This document shows, one piece after another, positions 7,495 to 16,976 of a stretch of 64,000 nucleotides of DNA. Position numbers and translations under genes: made by a program. The notes under the pieces are model-generated. The model was not told the origin of the DNA. It searched no databases and saw only the letters and a program-made list of their open reading frames with translations. This DNA is from Brevundimonas goettingensis (GTDB lineage Bacteria > Pseudomonadota > Alphaproteobacteria > Caulobacterales > Caulobacteraceae), in assembly GCF_017487405.1 (NCBI RefSeq), contig NZ_CP062222.1, positions 1,659,001-1,723,000 on the forward strand, in the 5' to 3' direction. The number at the start of each line of letters is the position of its first letter. Position 1 is the stretch's first letter.

Positions 7495-9586
7495 TCAGGC
7501 CGCGGCGTCGCTGAGCGCCGACTCGCCTTCGGGGGTGACGGCGAAAGCCCCCGCCCCGTCCGCATCCTCCCCCTCCTCCTCCGCGGTCGAGGGATCGCCG
7601 GCGCCGAGGTTATCGCCCGACCCCGCCTCGGCCGCGTCCGGCGCGATGTCGGCCCGCCATGACAGGAAGCCGGGCGCCCAGGACCGGGCGGCGGCCTGTT
7701 CGGCGACCCGGTCGACGAGTTCGGCTTTCCTCAGGCCCGCCGCGCCCGGGGCATCGGACCCCAGGGTTTCCAGCATGGACATCAGCAGCCCCTTGGAATG
7801 CGGCTGCAGGAAGGGCGCGTCGGGCGTCCAGTGCCGGGTGATCTCGGCGGCGCAGAGCGCCGCCAGCTCCGTCGCCTCCGCCCGGGGCGGCCCGGCGGAT
7901 CTGAGAGGTGTTCTCCTCCCGGACATCGAGGCACGCGGCGGTCAGTTCCGCCAGCAGACCCATCTTCTCTCCGTGCGGCAGGCCGTGAACCCAGGCGATC
8001 ACCGTCTCACCGGAGGCCTGCCATTGAGCCCTGCGGTCGTCGAGCCGCTGGCGGACGTCGCCGTCCAGGGTTTCGATCACCCGCCCGCCTGCCGGGTGGA
8101 AGCCGGTCGCGACGATCGACAGGGCGGACTCCGAGCGGGCGATGCGCGCCCGACGAACGATGACCACGAAGAGCCGCGAGATCAGTGCGGTCAGGGCGGC
8201 CCCGGGATCGTCCGCCAGCGCCCGGATCAGGCCTCGCGTCGCGACATCGGTCCGCACCGCGTGAAGGGCGTGGTTGACCCCGTCGATGTCAGGCTCGGGC
8301 GCTTCGACCTCCGGACCGACATAGGCCGGCGCGCCGGCCGCGCGAGGCTCCGGCGCGTCACGGTCTGCACTCTCGCCCTCGTCCTCCGGCCCATCGTCCG
8401 GCTCCACGGGGGTGTAGCAGCGCACCTCGACGCCGCAGCCCGACGCCGGCCACATCACCATCGTCGTCACGGCGCGTCCGCCGCAGCCGGTCTGGTCCGA
8501 CGCGATCCGGGCGTGGATCATGTCGACGATGGCGACATCCGCCACGTCCGGACGGTCCGCGTCCTCCACCGCACCGCGCGCGGCTTCCATCCGATCGGCG
8601 TAGACCTCGCGCTGGGCGCGGTAGAGCGCCAGCACCTCGGCCGGCAGGGCTCCGCCATAGACATAGCCGAGCGCCTCGAGATCCCCGGGCAGTTCGGGCT
8701 CTGGCCCGGCGGTGAGGTGAACCGCGATCCCTTCCGCCTCGAAAACGGCCGCGATCCCGCGGGCGCGCTTGAGCCACAGCTCGGTCAGGATGTCGGGATC
8801 GAGAAGGACGGGCGTCAGTTCGCCGAACAGATCGGCTTCGGTGCGCCCGCCGGCGTCGCCGTAGGCCCTGGCGTCCACGAGCGCGCAGCGCCGGTCGCGC
8901 GCCGTCACGCGCGCGTCGTCGAGACGCTCGATGACCTTCCAGTCCGCGAAGCCGCGACCGTCGAGCGCCGCCTCGGCCAGCTCGGCCTGTTCGGCCTTGT
9001 CCGGCAGACGGGCCAGCAGACGGGCCTGCTTGAGGGTCAGCCGGCCCAGTCTGAGCGCATTGATCGCGTCCTGCGGCAGGTCCGCCAGCGCCGCCAGCCG
9101 CTTGATCTCGACCTCGGCATAGCCCAGGGCCCGGGCCATGGTCGTCACGGTCAGCCTCGACTTCAGCATGCGGCCGATGGCGGCGATGACGTCGGCGACA
9201 TGGACCGGCAGGGCGGTGTTGGTCAGGAGAACCGCCGCCGCCTGCCGGGCGGGATCCGTCTCGACATAGGCGCGGACGGGATAGTCCTCGTCGATGTCGC
9301 CGGCCTCCAGAAGCAGGCCGAGCGCCAGGCGGCGACGCCGTCCGTCGAGGGCCATCCAGGCCTGTTCCTTCCGGCCGCGCCCGGGGCGAACGGTCACGGG
9401 CTGGAGTTGTCCGGCGGCCTTCAGGGTCGCGGCCAGGGTCGGGATGTCGTCATCGGGCGGCTCGGACCAGCGAAGGTTCTCACGGGCGATGCCGAGATCA
9501 CCGAGGCGGACGGTGCGCTCTTGCGGAGTGAAGATGACGGCCGCAGCCGGGGCTGCAGCGGCGGCGACAGGAACGAGGTCGGTCAT
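7495..9586 (-). pseudogene. ParB/RepB-like DNA-binding protein, frameshifted near 7885
   Basis: The N-terminal 560 or so residues are intact from an ATG at 9586 with GGGAGA upstream. They carry a ParB/sulfiredoxin domain (WMALDGRRRRLALG), a helix-turn-helix (VTTMARALGYAEVEIKRLAA) and a long acidic C-terminal part. After QIRRAA the frame becomes R/G-rich nonsense, while the neighbouring frame continues sensibly (RAEATELAALCAAEITRHW through ESALSDAAA, stop at 7495). The span of 2092 bases is one more than a multiple of three, and a run of four G (plus strand 7884-7887) is the likely site of an inserted base. Repaired, it would be about 696 residues. Plasmid ParB-type proteins of this size act in partition or as transcription regulators. 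It may be a true pseudogene or an assembly error. Confidence 0.8.
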
Positions 9587-9637
9587 GGGAAGTCTCCCGC
9601 CGGACATCGGGGCCTATCCCCGCCGCTCCGGCGCCTC

Positions 9638-10541
9638 TCAGCGCCCTGCCTCCTTCCTTTCGGCGACCGCGCGCGCGACCGCGTTCCAGTCGTCGAACGC
9701 CGGGGCCGGCAGGATCACCCGGGCGGCCACCCCCAGGCGCGCGAGCCGGCCGGCCAGGCGAGCCGCCGCGCCCTCGCCGGCCGCGCCGCGGTCGGCGGCG
9801 ACGAGCACGCGGCGGACGCCCTCAGGCGGCGTCCAGGCGGCCAGATTGTTGGCGGACATCAGCGCCCAGCCCGGGAGCGCGAAGCGATCGAATCGCCGAC
9901 AGGGTGGTGACGATCCCCTCGCCCACCAGCATCTCCGGCGCGACGTCGCCCAGACGAACAGCCGAACCCGGCGGCACGACCCCGACGGCCTTGCGCGACA
10001 GGGCAAGGCCTGAAGCCCTCAGGCCGTTCGGCGCGACATAGGTCAACTCGACCGCCGACGGGTCGCCGTCGGGCGCCCGGACCAGAGCGACCAGGGCCGG
10101 GCGGGTGCGGCCGCCCGGGCGGTAGACCGACAGGGGCGCGTTTGGATGAAAACGCAGATCCCGGGCGGCCTCGCCGCCGCGAACGGCGCGGCGGCGCAGA
10201 TGAAGCGACGCCGGATCGCCTCCGGAAAGGTCAACGCCGCCCTCCCACAGACGCAGGGCGGTCTCGAGCCGGATCCGGCGGTCCGGCTTCGGCGCGCTCG
10301 AACCGGCCTCCCCGCCGCCTCTCAGACGGCCGGCGGCGTCGATGAATCCGCCGTCGCGGAGCTGATCGCGCACCGCGCGCCAGTCCGCCGCCCCGAAACC
10401 ATGGATGATGACCCGCCCGTTCGAGAGAAGGAGCGAAACCGACCGGTCGGCCCGGCTGTGGCCCGGCGCGGGCACATTGGCGCGATGACCGCCCTGGTAG
10501 AGGTCGCCGCCGAGGGCCAAGACGATGGAGCGCAGGGTCAT
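9638..10541 (-). pseudogene. Toprim domain primase-like protein, frameshifted near 9895
   Basis: Starts at 10541 (MTLRSIVLALGGDLYQGGHR), eight bases behind radC. The N-terminal part has the zinc-binding/primase-like opening seen in plasmid TraC-type primases (ANVPAPGHSRADRSVSLLLS). The Toprim core begins with MLVGEGIVTTLSA, and then the frame is lost; the next frame continues with RFALPGWALMSANNLAAW, RRVLVAADRGAAGEGAA (Toprim DxD-type strand) and FDDWNAVARAVA to a stop at 9638. The total of 904 bases is one over a multiple of three. The homologous protein would be about 300 residues. Primase function on a transferring strand is inferred. This is the second single-base frame break within 2.5 kb. 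Confidence 0.8.
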
Positions 10542-10548
10542 GATCGCC

Positions 10549-11271
10549 TCACAACAGGCCCAGGGCGCGAAAGCTCGCCGTGCCCTCGCGACCCACGACC
10601 AGGTGATCGTGGACCTGAAGCCCGAAGACGCCGGCCGCCTCGACGATCTGACGGGTCATGGCGATGTCCGCCTGCGACGGCGCGGGATCTCCCGAAGGAT
10701 GGTTGTGGACGAGGATCAGGGCCGAGGCCGAGAGCTCGAGCGCCCGCCGGATGACTTCCCTCGGATAGACGGGGGCATGATCGACGGTGCCGTCCGCGAC
10801 CAGCTCGTCGCCAAGGAGCCGGTTGCGACGATCCAGGTAGAGGGCCCGGAACTGCTCCCGGGGCAGGTGGGCGAGCGTCGTTCGGGCATAGGCTAGGAGC
10901 GCCGACCACGACGACAGGACCGGACGCGTGCTGGCGGCGCTGCGCGCCAGTCGCACGCTGAGCTCACGCAGCAGCTTGAGGTCCCGGATCACCGGGGCGC
11001 TTATCCCCGCGACCCGCCCGAGCTCGGCGATCTCGGCGGCGGCGATGTCGCCGAGCGACCCGAACCGCGCGATCAGGCCCTGTGCGGCCGCATCGACCTC
11101 GGCCGGCGGCAGCCAGCGATCCAGAAGAAGGGCCAGCAGGACGCGGTCGTCCAGGCCGGCGAGGCAGGACGGTTCGGGCGCCGAAACCTCACGGCCCGGG
11201 GGCCGGCGGGCGGCGCCGCGCGGCGACGGCTCGACCCAACGGACTTCCGACGTGCGCGAGAGCGGTTTCAT
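10549..11271 (-). CDS. radC: RadC family JAB domain protein
   Basis: A 240-residue protein using the ATG at 11271, which has AGGAG upstream. A helix-hairpin-helix-like region (residues 60-105, RFGSLGDIAAAEIAELGRVA) precedes the JAB/MPN metalloprotease-like domain. The JAMM signature is complete: H189 and H191 in LVHNHPSGDPAPSQAD, with S199 and D202. RadC proteins were once assigned to DNA repair, but their role is unsettled; they are common on mobile elements. Downstream the Toprim gene follows after seven bases, suggesting an operon radC-Toprim-ParB. Confidence 0.9.
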   Translation of the reverse strand: MKPLSRTSEVRWVEPSPRGAARRPPGREVSAPEPSCLAGLDDRVLLALLLDRWLPPAEVDAAAQGLIARFGSLGDIAAAEIAELGRVAGISAPVIRDLKLLRELSVRLARSAASTRPVLSSWSALLAYARTTLAHLPREQFRALYLDRRNRLLGDELVADGTVDHAPVYPREVIRRALELSASALILVHNHPSGDPAPSQADIAMTRQIVEAAGVFGLQVHDHLVVGREGTASFRALGLL

Positions 11272-11381
11272 GGCGATCTCCTGATCCTCACTCCCCATCG
11301 GAGCGCCCCGCGCGGCCCTCGCTCTCCCTTTCGGCCGGATCGTCGCTTGGCGAGGCGACGGAAGCGCCCCATCCTGTCGTG

Positions 11382-11801
11382 ATGACACGGCTTCCCCTCC
11401 TCGCCGGCCTCGCCGCCGCCGCCGCCGCCCTGCCCGCGCTCGCCCATGCCGATCCCTGCGAGGGCCGTCTGCCCGCCCGCGCGGGCGAGACCTTCTCCGG
11501 CCAAGTCCGCTACGTCGGCGACGGCGACAGCCTCTGCGTGGGACCGGGCGCGGACCCCGCCACCTGGATCGAGGTGCGCCTGTCCGATTTCGATGCGCCT
11601 GAACTGCACAGCCCGACGGGTCGCGCCGACCGCGACCGGCTCTCCCGGCTGGTCAGAGGGCGGGTGCTCGCCTGCGTCGCCGTACGCGGCCGCAACGGCA
11701 GGGTCATCGTCTATGACCGGGTCATCGCCGCCTGTCGTCTCGATGGACGCAGGGTCGGCGACCTGCTGCGCGCCGCCGGCGGCCGCGAGGGCGGCAACTA
11801 G
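11382..11801 (+). CDS. Secreted thermonuclease-family (SNase-like) protein
   Basis: A 139-residue protein with a clear signal peptide (MTRLPLLAGLAAAAAALPAL, cleavage after AHA near residue 23). The mature part has the OB-fold start VRYVGDGDSLCVG and the VRLSDFDAPEL motif of staphylococcal-nuclease-like proteins, followed by RDRLSRLVRGRVLACV and GRVIVYDRVIAACRLDGRRV. It would act in the periplasm or outside the cell on nucleic acids. It is shorter than typical SNase proteins at the C-terminus. Its 3' end overlaps the convergent exonuclease gene by four bases. Confidence 0.8.
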   Translation: MTRLPLLAGLAAAAAALPALAHADPCEGRLPARAGETFSGQVRYVGDGDSLCVGPGADPATWIEVRLSDFDAPELHSPTGRADRDRLSRLVRGRVLACVAVRGRNGRVIVYDRVIAACRLDGRRVGDLLRAAGGREGGN

Positions 11802-12355
11802 GACAGCCGGCGGGCCCGTTCCGCCTCGGCCAATCGCCCGACGGTCAGCCAGACCTGGCGTTCTTCCTCGGCGTCGGCGAGCGCCCGGTGGCGAACCGGC
11901 ACGCTCTCCCGCTCGATCCGGGCGCGACGGATCAGGGTCGGGATGAGGGCTTCGACCTCGACATCCGACAGGACCCCGGACAGGATTCCGGAGGCAAGGG
12001 CGGCATGGGCCTCATCGGTATCGCGCAAGGTCAGGGCCTTGCGCGCGAGACCGGCGCGCCGCAGCAGAACGCTGAGCCACTTGCCATCCCAGGACGGGGC
12101 GCTGGCGTAAAGGGCGTGGCCGGAAAGGACCTCGACCATGCGGCGCGCGACATGCTCGAGAGAGGTCCCGACCTCAAGCAGGCGGGCTCGGGAGAGCTTA
12201 TGGATGGCCTCCGCCTGCGGGCCCCAGTCGCGCCAGTCGTCCGCCGGCCGGATCAGATGGCTCTCGCCGCGCCCGTCCTCGAAGACCCAGCCGACCTCGA
12301 TCGGATAGGAGTCGTCGCTGAGGGACGAGGCCTCGAAATCCAGAAAGACAACCAT
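11798..12355 (-). CDS. DnaQ-like 3'-5' exonuclease (DEDDh)
   Basis: A 185-residue single-domain exonuclease. ExoI is MVVFLDFEASSLSDDSYPIE (D6, E8), a central region has EAIHKLSRARL and SWDGKWLSVLLRRAG, and ExoIII is VRHRALADAEEE with the conserved H and D. This is the DEDDh class to which the DNA polymerase III epsilon subunit and RNase T belong. The neighbours dinB and the nuclease suggest DNA processing, but a housekeeping role cannot be excluded. It shares direction with dinB, 33 bases downstream of the dinB stop. Confidence 0.8.
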   Translation of the reverse strand: MVVFLDFEASSLSDDSYPIEVGWVFEDGRGESHLIRPADDWRDWGPQAEAIHKLSRARLLEVGTSLEHVARRMVEVLSGHALYASAPSWDGKWLSVLLRRAGLARKALTLRDTDEAHAALASGILSGVLSDVEVEALIPTLIRRARIERESVPVRHRALADAEEERQVWLTVGRLAEAERARRLS

Positions 12356-12388
12356 GCCCGCCCTAACGCCTGATCCGGCCTGAAGGCC

Positions 12389-13471
12389 TCATCCGAGCGC
12401 CAGTTGCGGCTCGCCGGCCGAAGGGGCGGGCGAGCGGTCCAGGTTGGACAGGGTGACGCCGACCAGGCGGACCCCCATCCGGGGTGGATAGAGCGAGCGA
12501 ACGAGGTCGAGGGCGACCGCGCTGAGGGTCTCCAGGTCATCGACGCGGCCTTGGACGGACCGGCTGCGGGTCGCCTGCCGGAAGTCCGCCCATTTGACCT
12601 TCACGGTGACGGTGCGGCCACGCACGCCGGTCTGCGCGCACCAGGCCCAGACGTCGGCCGCCATGGCCTTGACCCCGGCCTCGATGCCGACCGGATCGGT
12701 CAGATCCTCGGCGAAGGTCGTCTCCGAGCCCGAGGACTTGCGCTCGCGGTCCGGGCGAACGGGGCGGTGGTCGATGCCGCGCGCGATGTCGTAATACCAG
12801 CGTCCCGAACTTCCGAAATGGCGCTGCAGGAACTCGAGGGTCTGCGCCTTGAGATCCGCGCCCGTATGAATCCCCAGGTCGTGCATACGTTTGGCGGTCA
12901 CCGGCCCCACGCCATGGAAGCGGGTCACGGGCAGGGTCTCGGCAAAGGCCTCTCCCCGGCCGGGCGGGACCACGAACTGGCCGTCGGGCTTCATCTGGTC
13001 GGACGCCAGCTTGGCCAGAAACTTGTTGTAGGAAATCCCGGCGGAGGCGGTGAGCCCGGTCTCATCCAGAATGCGCCGGCGGATGTCCTGCGCGGTCTCG
13101 GACGCCGTCGCCAGGCCGCGCAGGTTCTCGGTCACATCGAGATAGGCCTCGTCGAGCGACAGGGGCTCGATCAGAGGGGTGTAGTCGGCGAAGACGGCAT
13201 GGATCTGGCGGGACACCGCCTTGTAGACCTCAAACCGCGGCGGGGTGAAAACCAGATCCGGACATTTGCGCATGGCGGTGGTCGAGGGCATGGCGGACCG
13301 GACCCCGAACTCCCGCGCCTCATAGCTGGCCGCCGCCACCACGCCCCGTTTCGCGGGATAGCCGACGGCGACGGGCCGCCCCCGCAAGGCCGGATCATCA
13401 CGCTGCTCGACCGACGCGTAGAAGGCGTCCATGTCGACGTGGATGATCTTGCGGACGGCCGTTTCGGTCAT
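12389..13471 (-). CDS. dinB: DNA polymerase IV
   Basis: A 360-residue Y-family translesion polymerase. Catalytic carboxylates are D13 and D15 in HVDMDAFYASVEQRD and D107-E108 in PLSLDEAYLDVT; Y18 sits at the steric-gate position. The palm, fingers, thumb (FHGVGPVTAKRMHDLG helix-hairpin-helix) and little finger (residues 240-345) are all present, so it is full length. The last residues QLALG resemble a beta-clamp binding motif. A perfect LexA box lies 25 bases upstream of the start, so SOS induction is expected. Confidence 0.95.
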   Translation of the reverse strand: MTETAVRKIIHVDMDAFYASVEQRDDPALRGRPVAVGYPAKRGVVAAASYEAREFGVRSAMPSTTAMRKCPDLVFTPPRFEVYKAVSRQIHAVFADYTPLIEPLSLDEAYLDVTENLRGLATASETAQDIRRRILDETGLTASAGISYNKFLAKLASDQMKPDGQFVVPPGRGEAFAETLPVTRFHGVGPVTAKRMHDLGIHTGADLKAQTLEFLQRHFGSSGRWYYDIARGIDHRPVRPDRERKSSGSETTFAEDLTDPVGIEAGVKAMAADVWAWCAQTGVRGRTVTVKVKWADFRQATRSRSVQGRVDDLETLSAVALDLVRSLYPPRMGVRLVGVTLSNLDRSPAPSAGEPQLALG

Positions 13472-13495
13472 GGTGCTGCGAGCCTACATCCACGA

Positions 13496-13510
13496 GAACA
13501 GATTGTGAAC
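13496..13510 (-). promoter_or_regulatory. LexA (SOS) box upstream of dinB
   Basis: GAAC-N7-GAAC on the plus strand, i.e. GTTC-N7-GTTC reading toward dinB, exactly the alphaproteobacterial LexA consensus. It ends 25 bases from the dinB ATG, where it would cover the promoter. The same motif sits upstream of imuA at 53345. Confidence 0.9.
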
Positions 13511-13605
13511 GTCCTTATGGGCGCTGGAGCCACACCCGACGGGGTTTCGGCCCGATAGCCGCGTCCATCCCTCGAAAATCCGGACGAACGCTGTAGGTTG
13601 GGCCC

Positions 13606-13824
13606 ATGACTAAGCTCGATCATCCGAACGAACCGGGCAAGTGGACCCGACTGGACGCCGCCGAGGGACGCGCGCTCTGGCGTCGCGACCGCAGCGATCC
13701 CTTTCCCGTCACCCAGTTCTATCTTCTGGCCCCGCCCCGTCAGTCCGAGGTCTTCTATGACGAGGCCCTGGCCCGGCAGCAGTTCGCCGCCCTCGGACCC
13801 AGGACGGCAGACGAGGCCGCGTGA
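13606..13824 (+). CDS. Small hypothetical protein (72 aa)
   Basis: Reads MTKLDHPNEPGKWTRLDAAE, then a mid part with TQFYLLAPPRQSEVFYDEAL and a final RTADEAA. The composition is protein-like and third positions are GC-rich, but no family is recognised and no strong ribosome site is seen (GGGCCC ahead of ATG). It is divergent from dinB. Confidence 0.5.
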   Translation: MTKLDHPNEPGKWTRLDAAEGRALWRRDRSDPFPVTQFYLLAPPRQSEVFYDEALARQQFAALGPRTADEAA

Positions 13825-14381
13825 GACGTCGTCCGGCGCGCAGATCCGTCGGCCGCGACGTCCTGCACAGCATCCGTCCCCTTCTCCCTGCTCCGGTTTT
13901 CTGATCCATGCCCTGACCAGGAAGCGGCACGCGCCTTGTCGGATTTGAAGCGAACCGCCCGGCCGCGCCCGAAACTCGCACTGCCCGGTCATCCCCTGGC
14001 GGGTCCCGGGTCGGCATTCTATCCGTGCCGCGAAGCGGTTCGCGCCCGATCAGGCGTCCTGGCCGCCTGCTCTGCCGACCCGGCGAGCCGGGCCGGGGCC
14101 CATCGCCCGTCCGGAATTCGCCGGCGGCCCTGTTGATTCAGGCCACACCGGCTCTCTGCGACAGGGAGCGTGAGTATCGGCGGACGCCAAGGCGCGCTAC
14201 GAAATCAACGCCCCCCCGAAAGCGACCAGCCGCCCCAAACCAGACGCCTCGTGTCCACCGAGCATCACCCGGTTTACGGGCCCCAAGCCTCCTAAGGGCC
14301 CATGACCGCCGGCGAGCTTCACAAACCCTTGTCGTGCGAAACCGTCGCTGTAACCTGAGGGCTGATCGAGGGGGAACAAGG
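13825..14381. other. Non-coding stretch, nothing recognised
   Basis: About 560 bases with no supported gene, tRNA or strong hairpin. The final 40 bases contain the ribosome site (GAGGGGGAACAAGG) of the peptidase gene at 14382. Confidence 0.4.
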
Positions 14382-16250
14382 ATGCGGATCGCTATATTGG
14401 CTGCGGCCTGGGTCGTCATGGCGACCGGCGCCTCGGCCCAGGACGCCAGACCCGTCATCGCCTCCCGCGCCGATCTCCCTGCGACCCGTTTCGAGGTCGC
14501 AGGTCCTCCGAGTGAAATCTATCTGACACCCGCGTTCCTGGACGCGCTTGTGCCCCACATCCGGCGCGAGGGCGAACGGCTCTTGTCGGACTACCGGATC
14601 ACCGACCCGGAAATCGAGGCCCGGTTGCGGATCGGCCTGGCCTCCATCGCCCTCCTGCAAGGTCGCCCCGACGACTCCGTCGCCCTGATCCGGGAGCAGC
14701 GGACCCACGAATCCAAACCTCAGATGAAGCAGGTGGGGTATCTGGTCAGAGAGGCCATGGCGGCCGGCGCCGCGGCCCCGGTCCCGGCCCGCTGCGACGT
14801 TGCCGTCAGAACCTTGTCCAGAACGCTGGAGTCTGCAGACCCGTCCGTGGTCCGCGATGAGGTGCTGAGCCGTTACGGCGTCACCCAGACCGCCAGCCCG
14901 GCCTTCCACGCCGGGAGCGCCGCCCTGGTGGTCGATCCGCAAGCCAGGGCGCAAGGGTCGATCGACATCATGGGCGGCCTCGCCCTGGCCGGCATGGCCG
15001 CCGAGGCGGTCTATGTGCCGCCCTGCCGCGAAACCATGGCCGCCGCCCTCAAGGCCTGGCTGGATGTTCCCTCACATCGGCCCGCCGACATCTGGCCGGC
15101 ACGCGAGCCTGCGACCGAAGATCTCGAGGGGGCCCGGCCTGTCACCGTCGCTGTTCTCGAGAGCGGCTTTGATCGTACCCTGTTCGCAGGGCGATTGGCC
15201 TTCGATCCCGCCGAACCTCTCGATGGCGTCGACAACGACGACAATGGTGTGATCGACGACGCGTTCGGGCCGACCTTCGATTTTCACCTTCGGCCCACGG
15301 CCGAGGTGGTCACCCCGCCCTCGCCGGTGCTCGCCGCACGGCTCGGGCTTCAGACCGCGCTCGAAAAGGGTCTGCGCGATCTCGCCTATGGCGACGACAC
15401 CCCGGAATCCCGCTTTGTCGCCGAACGGGCGCGAAACGCCGGCATCCAGGAACAGATCGAAGACACGCTTGCGACCGAGGAATGGGGCGCCTGGTCTCAC
15501 GGGACCTGGGTTGCGAGCCTGATCGCCGATCCGGCGCCGTTCGTGCGCCTGTACGGGGCCAACGCCATCCCCTTCGGCAACAGTCCAGAGCGCGTCCCGG
15601 TGCTGGAGGACGACGCCGCGCGGTGGGCGGCGATCCTGCCCGGGGTCTGCCGTCGGATGCGGGGCGCTGGCGTGCGCGTCGTCAATATGAGCTGGGGATT
15701 CGACAAGGAGGAGGCGGCGACGACCCTGCTGCAGACCGGCGCAGAGACCGACCCCGACCGGGCCGCGGCGCGGGGCGCGGCCATCTACGCCACGGCGCGA
15801 GCGGGGATCGAGGCCCTGATGCGGGACTGCCCCGACATCCTCTTCATCGCCGGCGCCGGAAATACCGACCGCGCGGACGTCGACGGCGGGAGCGCGCCCT
15901 CCTCGATCGACACGCCCAATCTGCTCGTCATCGGGGGAACCGGCGTGACGGGCCTGCCGACGACCTTCACCACCTATGGACCCCAGGTGAAACTGTATGC
16001 CCTGGCCGAAGGAAACCTGGTACGCGGTCCAGGCGGCCAGGTCATGCGGTCGTCGGGCACGTCATTCGCCTCGCCGTTCGTCGCCCGCGTGGCCGCTTCG
16101 ATGCTTGCGGTGGCTCCGCAGCTGTCACCGCAGGCGGTGATCCGGGGTCTCCTCCTTACGGCGACCCCGATCAGCGATGACGGCCTGCCCCTGGTGCATC
16201 CGCAAAAGGCGGTCCTGTGGGCGCGCGCTCAACCCCAGGACCCGAGCTAG
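14382..16250 (+). CDS. S8 family serine peptidase (subtilase), exported
   Basis: A 622-residue protein with a signal peptide (MRIAILAAAWVVMATGASAQ) and a GGGGGAA ribosome site. The N-terminal 250 residues are helical and unassigned. The subtilase domain runs from about 252 to 600: H373 in WSHGTWVASLIA, N494 in FIAGAGNTD and S561 in RSSGTSFASPFVARV are in place, as is the DGVDNDDNGVIDDAFG insertion common in this group. At the Asp position, however, the strand reads VTVAVLESGFD, so E260 replaces the usual catalytic Asp. Activity may therefore be altered. Likely periplasmic or secreted. It stands alone, followed by a small gene after about 58 bases. Confidence 0.88.
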   Translation: MRIAILAAAWVVMATGASAQDARPVIASRADLPATRFEVAGPPSEIYLTPAFLDALVPHIRREGERLLSDYRITDPEIEARLRIGLASIALLQGRPDDSVALIREQRTHESKPQMKQVGYLVREAMAAGAAAPVPARCDVAVRTLSRTLESADPSVVRDEVLSRYGVTQTASPAFHAGSAALVVDPQARAQGSIDIMGGLALAGMAAEAVYVPPCRETMAAALKAWLDVPSHRPADIWPAREPATEDLEGARPVTVAVLESGFDRTLFAGRLAFDPAEPLDGVDNDDNGVIDDAFGPTFDFHLRPTAEVVTPPSPVLAARLGLQTALEKGLRDLAYGDDTPESRFVAERARNAGIQEQIEDTLATEEWGAWSHGTWVASLIADPAPFVRLYGANAIPFGNSPERVPVLEDDAARWAAILPGVCRRMRGAGVRVVNMSWGFDKEEAATTLLQTGAETDPDRAAARGAAIYATARAGIEALMRDCPDILFIAGAGNTDRADVDGGSAPSSIDTPNLLVIGGTGVTGLPTTFTTYGPQVKLYALAEGNLVRGPGGQVMRSSGTSFASPFVARVAASMLAVAPQLSPQAVIRGLLLTATPISDDGLPLVHPQKAVLWARAQPQDPS

Positions 16251-16308
16251 GCTGAATTCTGACAGCTCAGACCCGGACGGGCACACGCGACTCGGTTAGA
16301 CCGCCAGC

Positions 16309-16590
16309 ATGACGCCCGCCCAGCTCCACCAGATTCTCGACGACATGCAGGCCAAGGCTGCCGGCAGTCCCGACGCCATGCCTGGGCTGATCACCGTCCA
16401 GACCAATGACTGGATTGCGAGCATCGCCGCCCTCTCGACGAAGCCAAGGACCCTCGTTGACGGAATCCGTATCCGGGACATCAAGGTCGCAGTCGGAGCG
16501 ACAGAGATGACGGGCGTCATGACCCGCGCCGAGGCCGGTGAGCGGGGCGAGCCCTATCGCGAGCTGGAATTCCGCGTTCCGACGCGCTAG
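16309..16590 (+). CDS. Conserved hypothetical protein (93 aa), paralogue of the gene at 44209
   Basis: Begins MTPAQLHQILDDMQAKAAGS and includes PGLITVQTNDWIASIAALST and RTLVDGIRIRDIKVAVGAT. Over the first 85 residues it differs from the protein encoded at 43760-44209 at only about a dozen positions, so the two are recent duplicates or arrivals of the same element. No family is recognised. The reading frame overlaps the convergent membrane protein gene by four bases. Confidence 0.65.
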   Translation: MTPAQLHQILDDMQAKAAGSPDAMPGLITVQTNDWIASIAALSTKPRTLVDGIRIRDIKVAVGATEMTGVMTRAEAGERGEPYRELEFRVPTR

Positions 16591-16976
16591 CGCCGCGGAG
16601 TAGGAACGGGCTCGACAGTGTTGGAAGGCACGGTCGGCGCGTTGACGTTGGGCGCTTCGCCGGTCGGAACAGGCTGGGCCTCACCCGTCGATGTCGTCGG
16701 AGCGTCGGCTGTCGGCGGTCCCTGGGCCGCGTCGCCTTCGAACGCGCGGACATCGGCAACATCGCCACCCACATTGGGCTTCTCTGCAGCAAACCCGCCG
16801 TGGAAAAGCGTCCAAAGCCCGAACATGGCCAACGCCGCGGCGAGTGTGGATACGATCAGGATCACGAGAACGGGCACGCCGGGGCGTCCGCCGCGGACAA
16901 ACTCCGCCTTCACCGGTCGGTTTTCGCGGACCGCCTCGGCGGCCTTCTCGTGGCGGTTCGGTTCTTCTGGCGTCAT
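16587..16976 (-). CDS. Single-pass membrane protein, proline/threonine-rich tail
   Basis: A 129-residue protein: a charged cytoplasmic part (MTPEEPNRHEKAAEAVRENR), one transmembrane helix (residues 34-57, VPVLVILIVSTLAAALAMFG) and a low-complexity tail rich in Pro, Thr, Ala and Glu. AGGAG lies nine bases ahead of the ATG at 16976, which favours it over upstream ATGs at 16985 and 17003. No function is assignable; the topology suggests a periplasm-facing tail. Confidence 0.6.
   Translation of the reverse strand: MTPEEPNRHEKAAEAVRENRPVKAEFVRGGRPGVPVLVILIVSTLAAALAMFGLWTLFHGGFAAEKPNVGGDVADVRAFEGDAAQGPPTADAPTTSTGEAQPVPTGEAPNVNAPTVPSNTVEPVPTPRR

Noticed and set aside
7870..9905. Programmed frameshifting as explanation for the ParB-like and Toprim breaks
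   Set aside because: No slippery heptamer with downstream structure is evident at either site, and two such events in adjacent genes would be unusual; decay or sequence error is simpler.
12404..13558. 384-residue plus-strand frame opposite dinB
   Set aside because: The minus strand encodes a complete DinB with catalytic residues and a LexA box; the opposite frame is a shadow.
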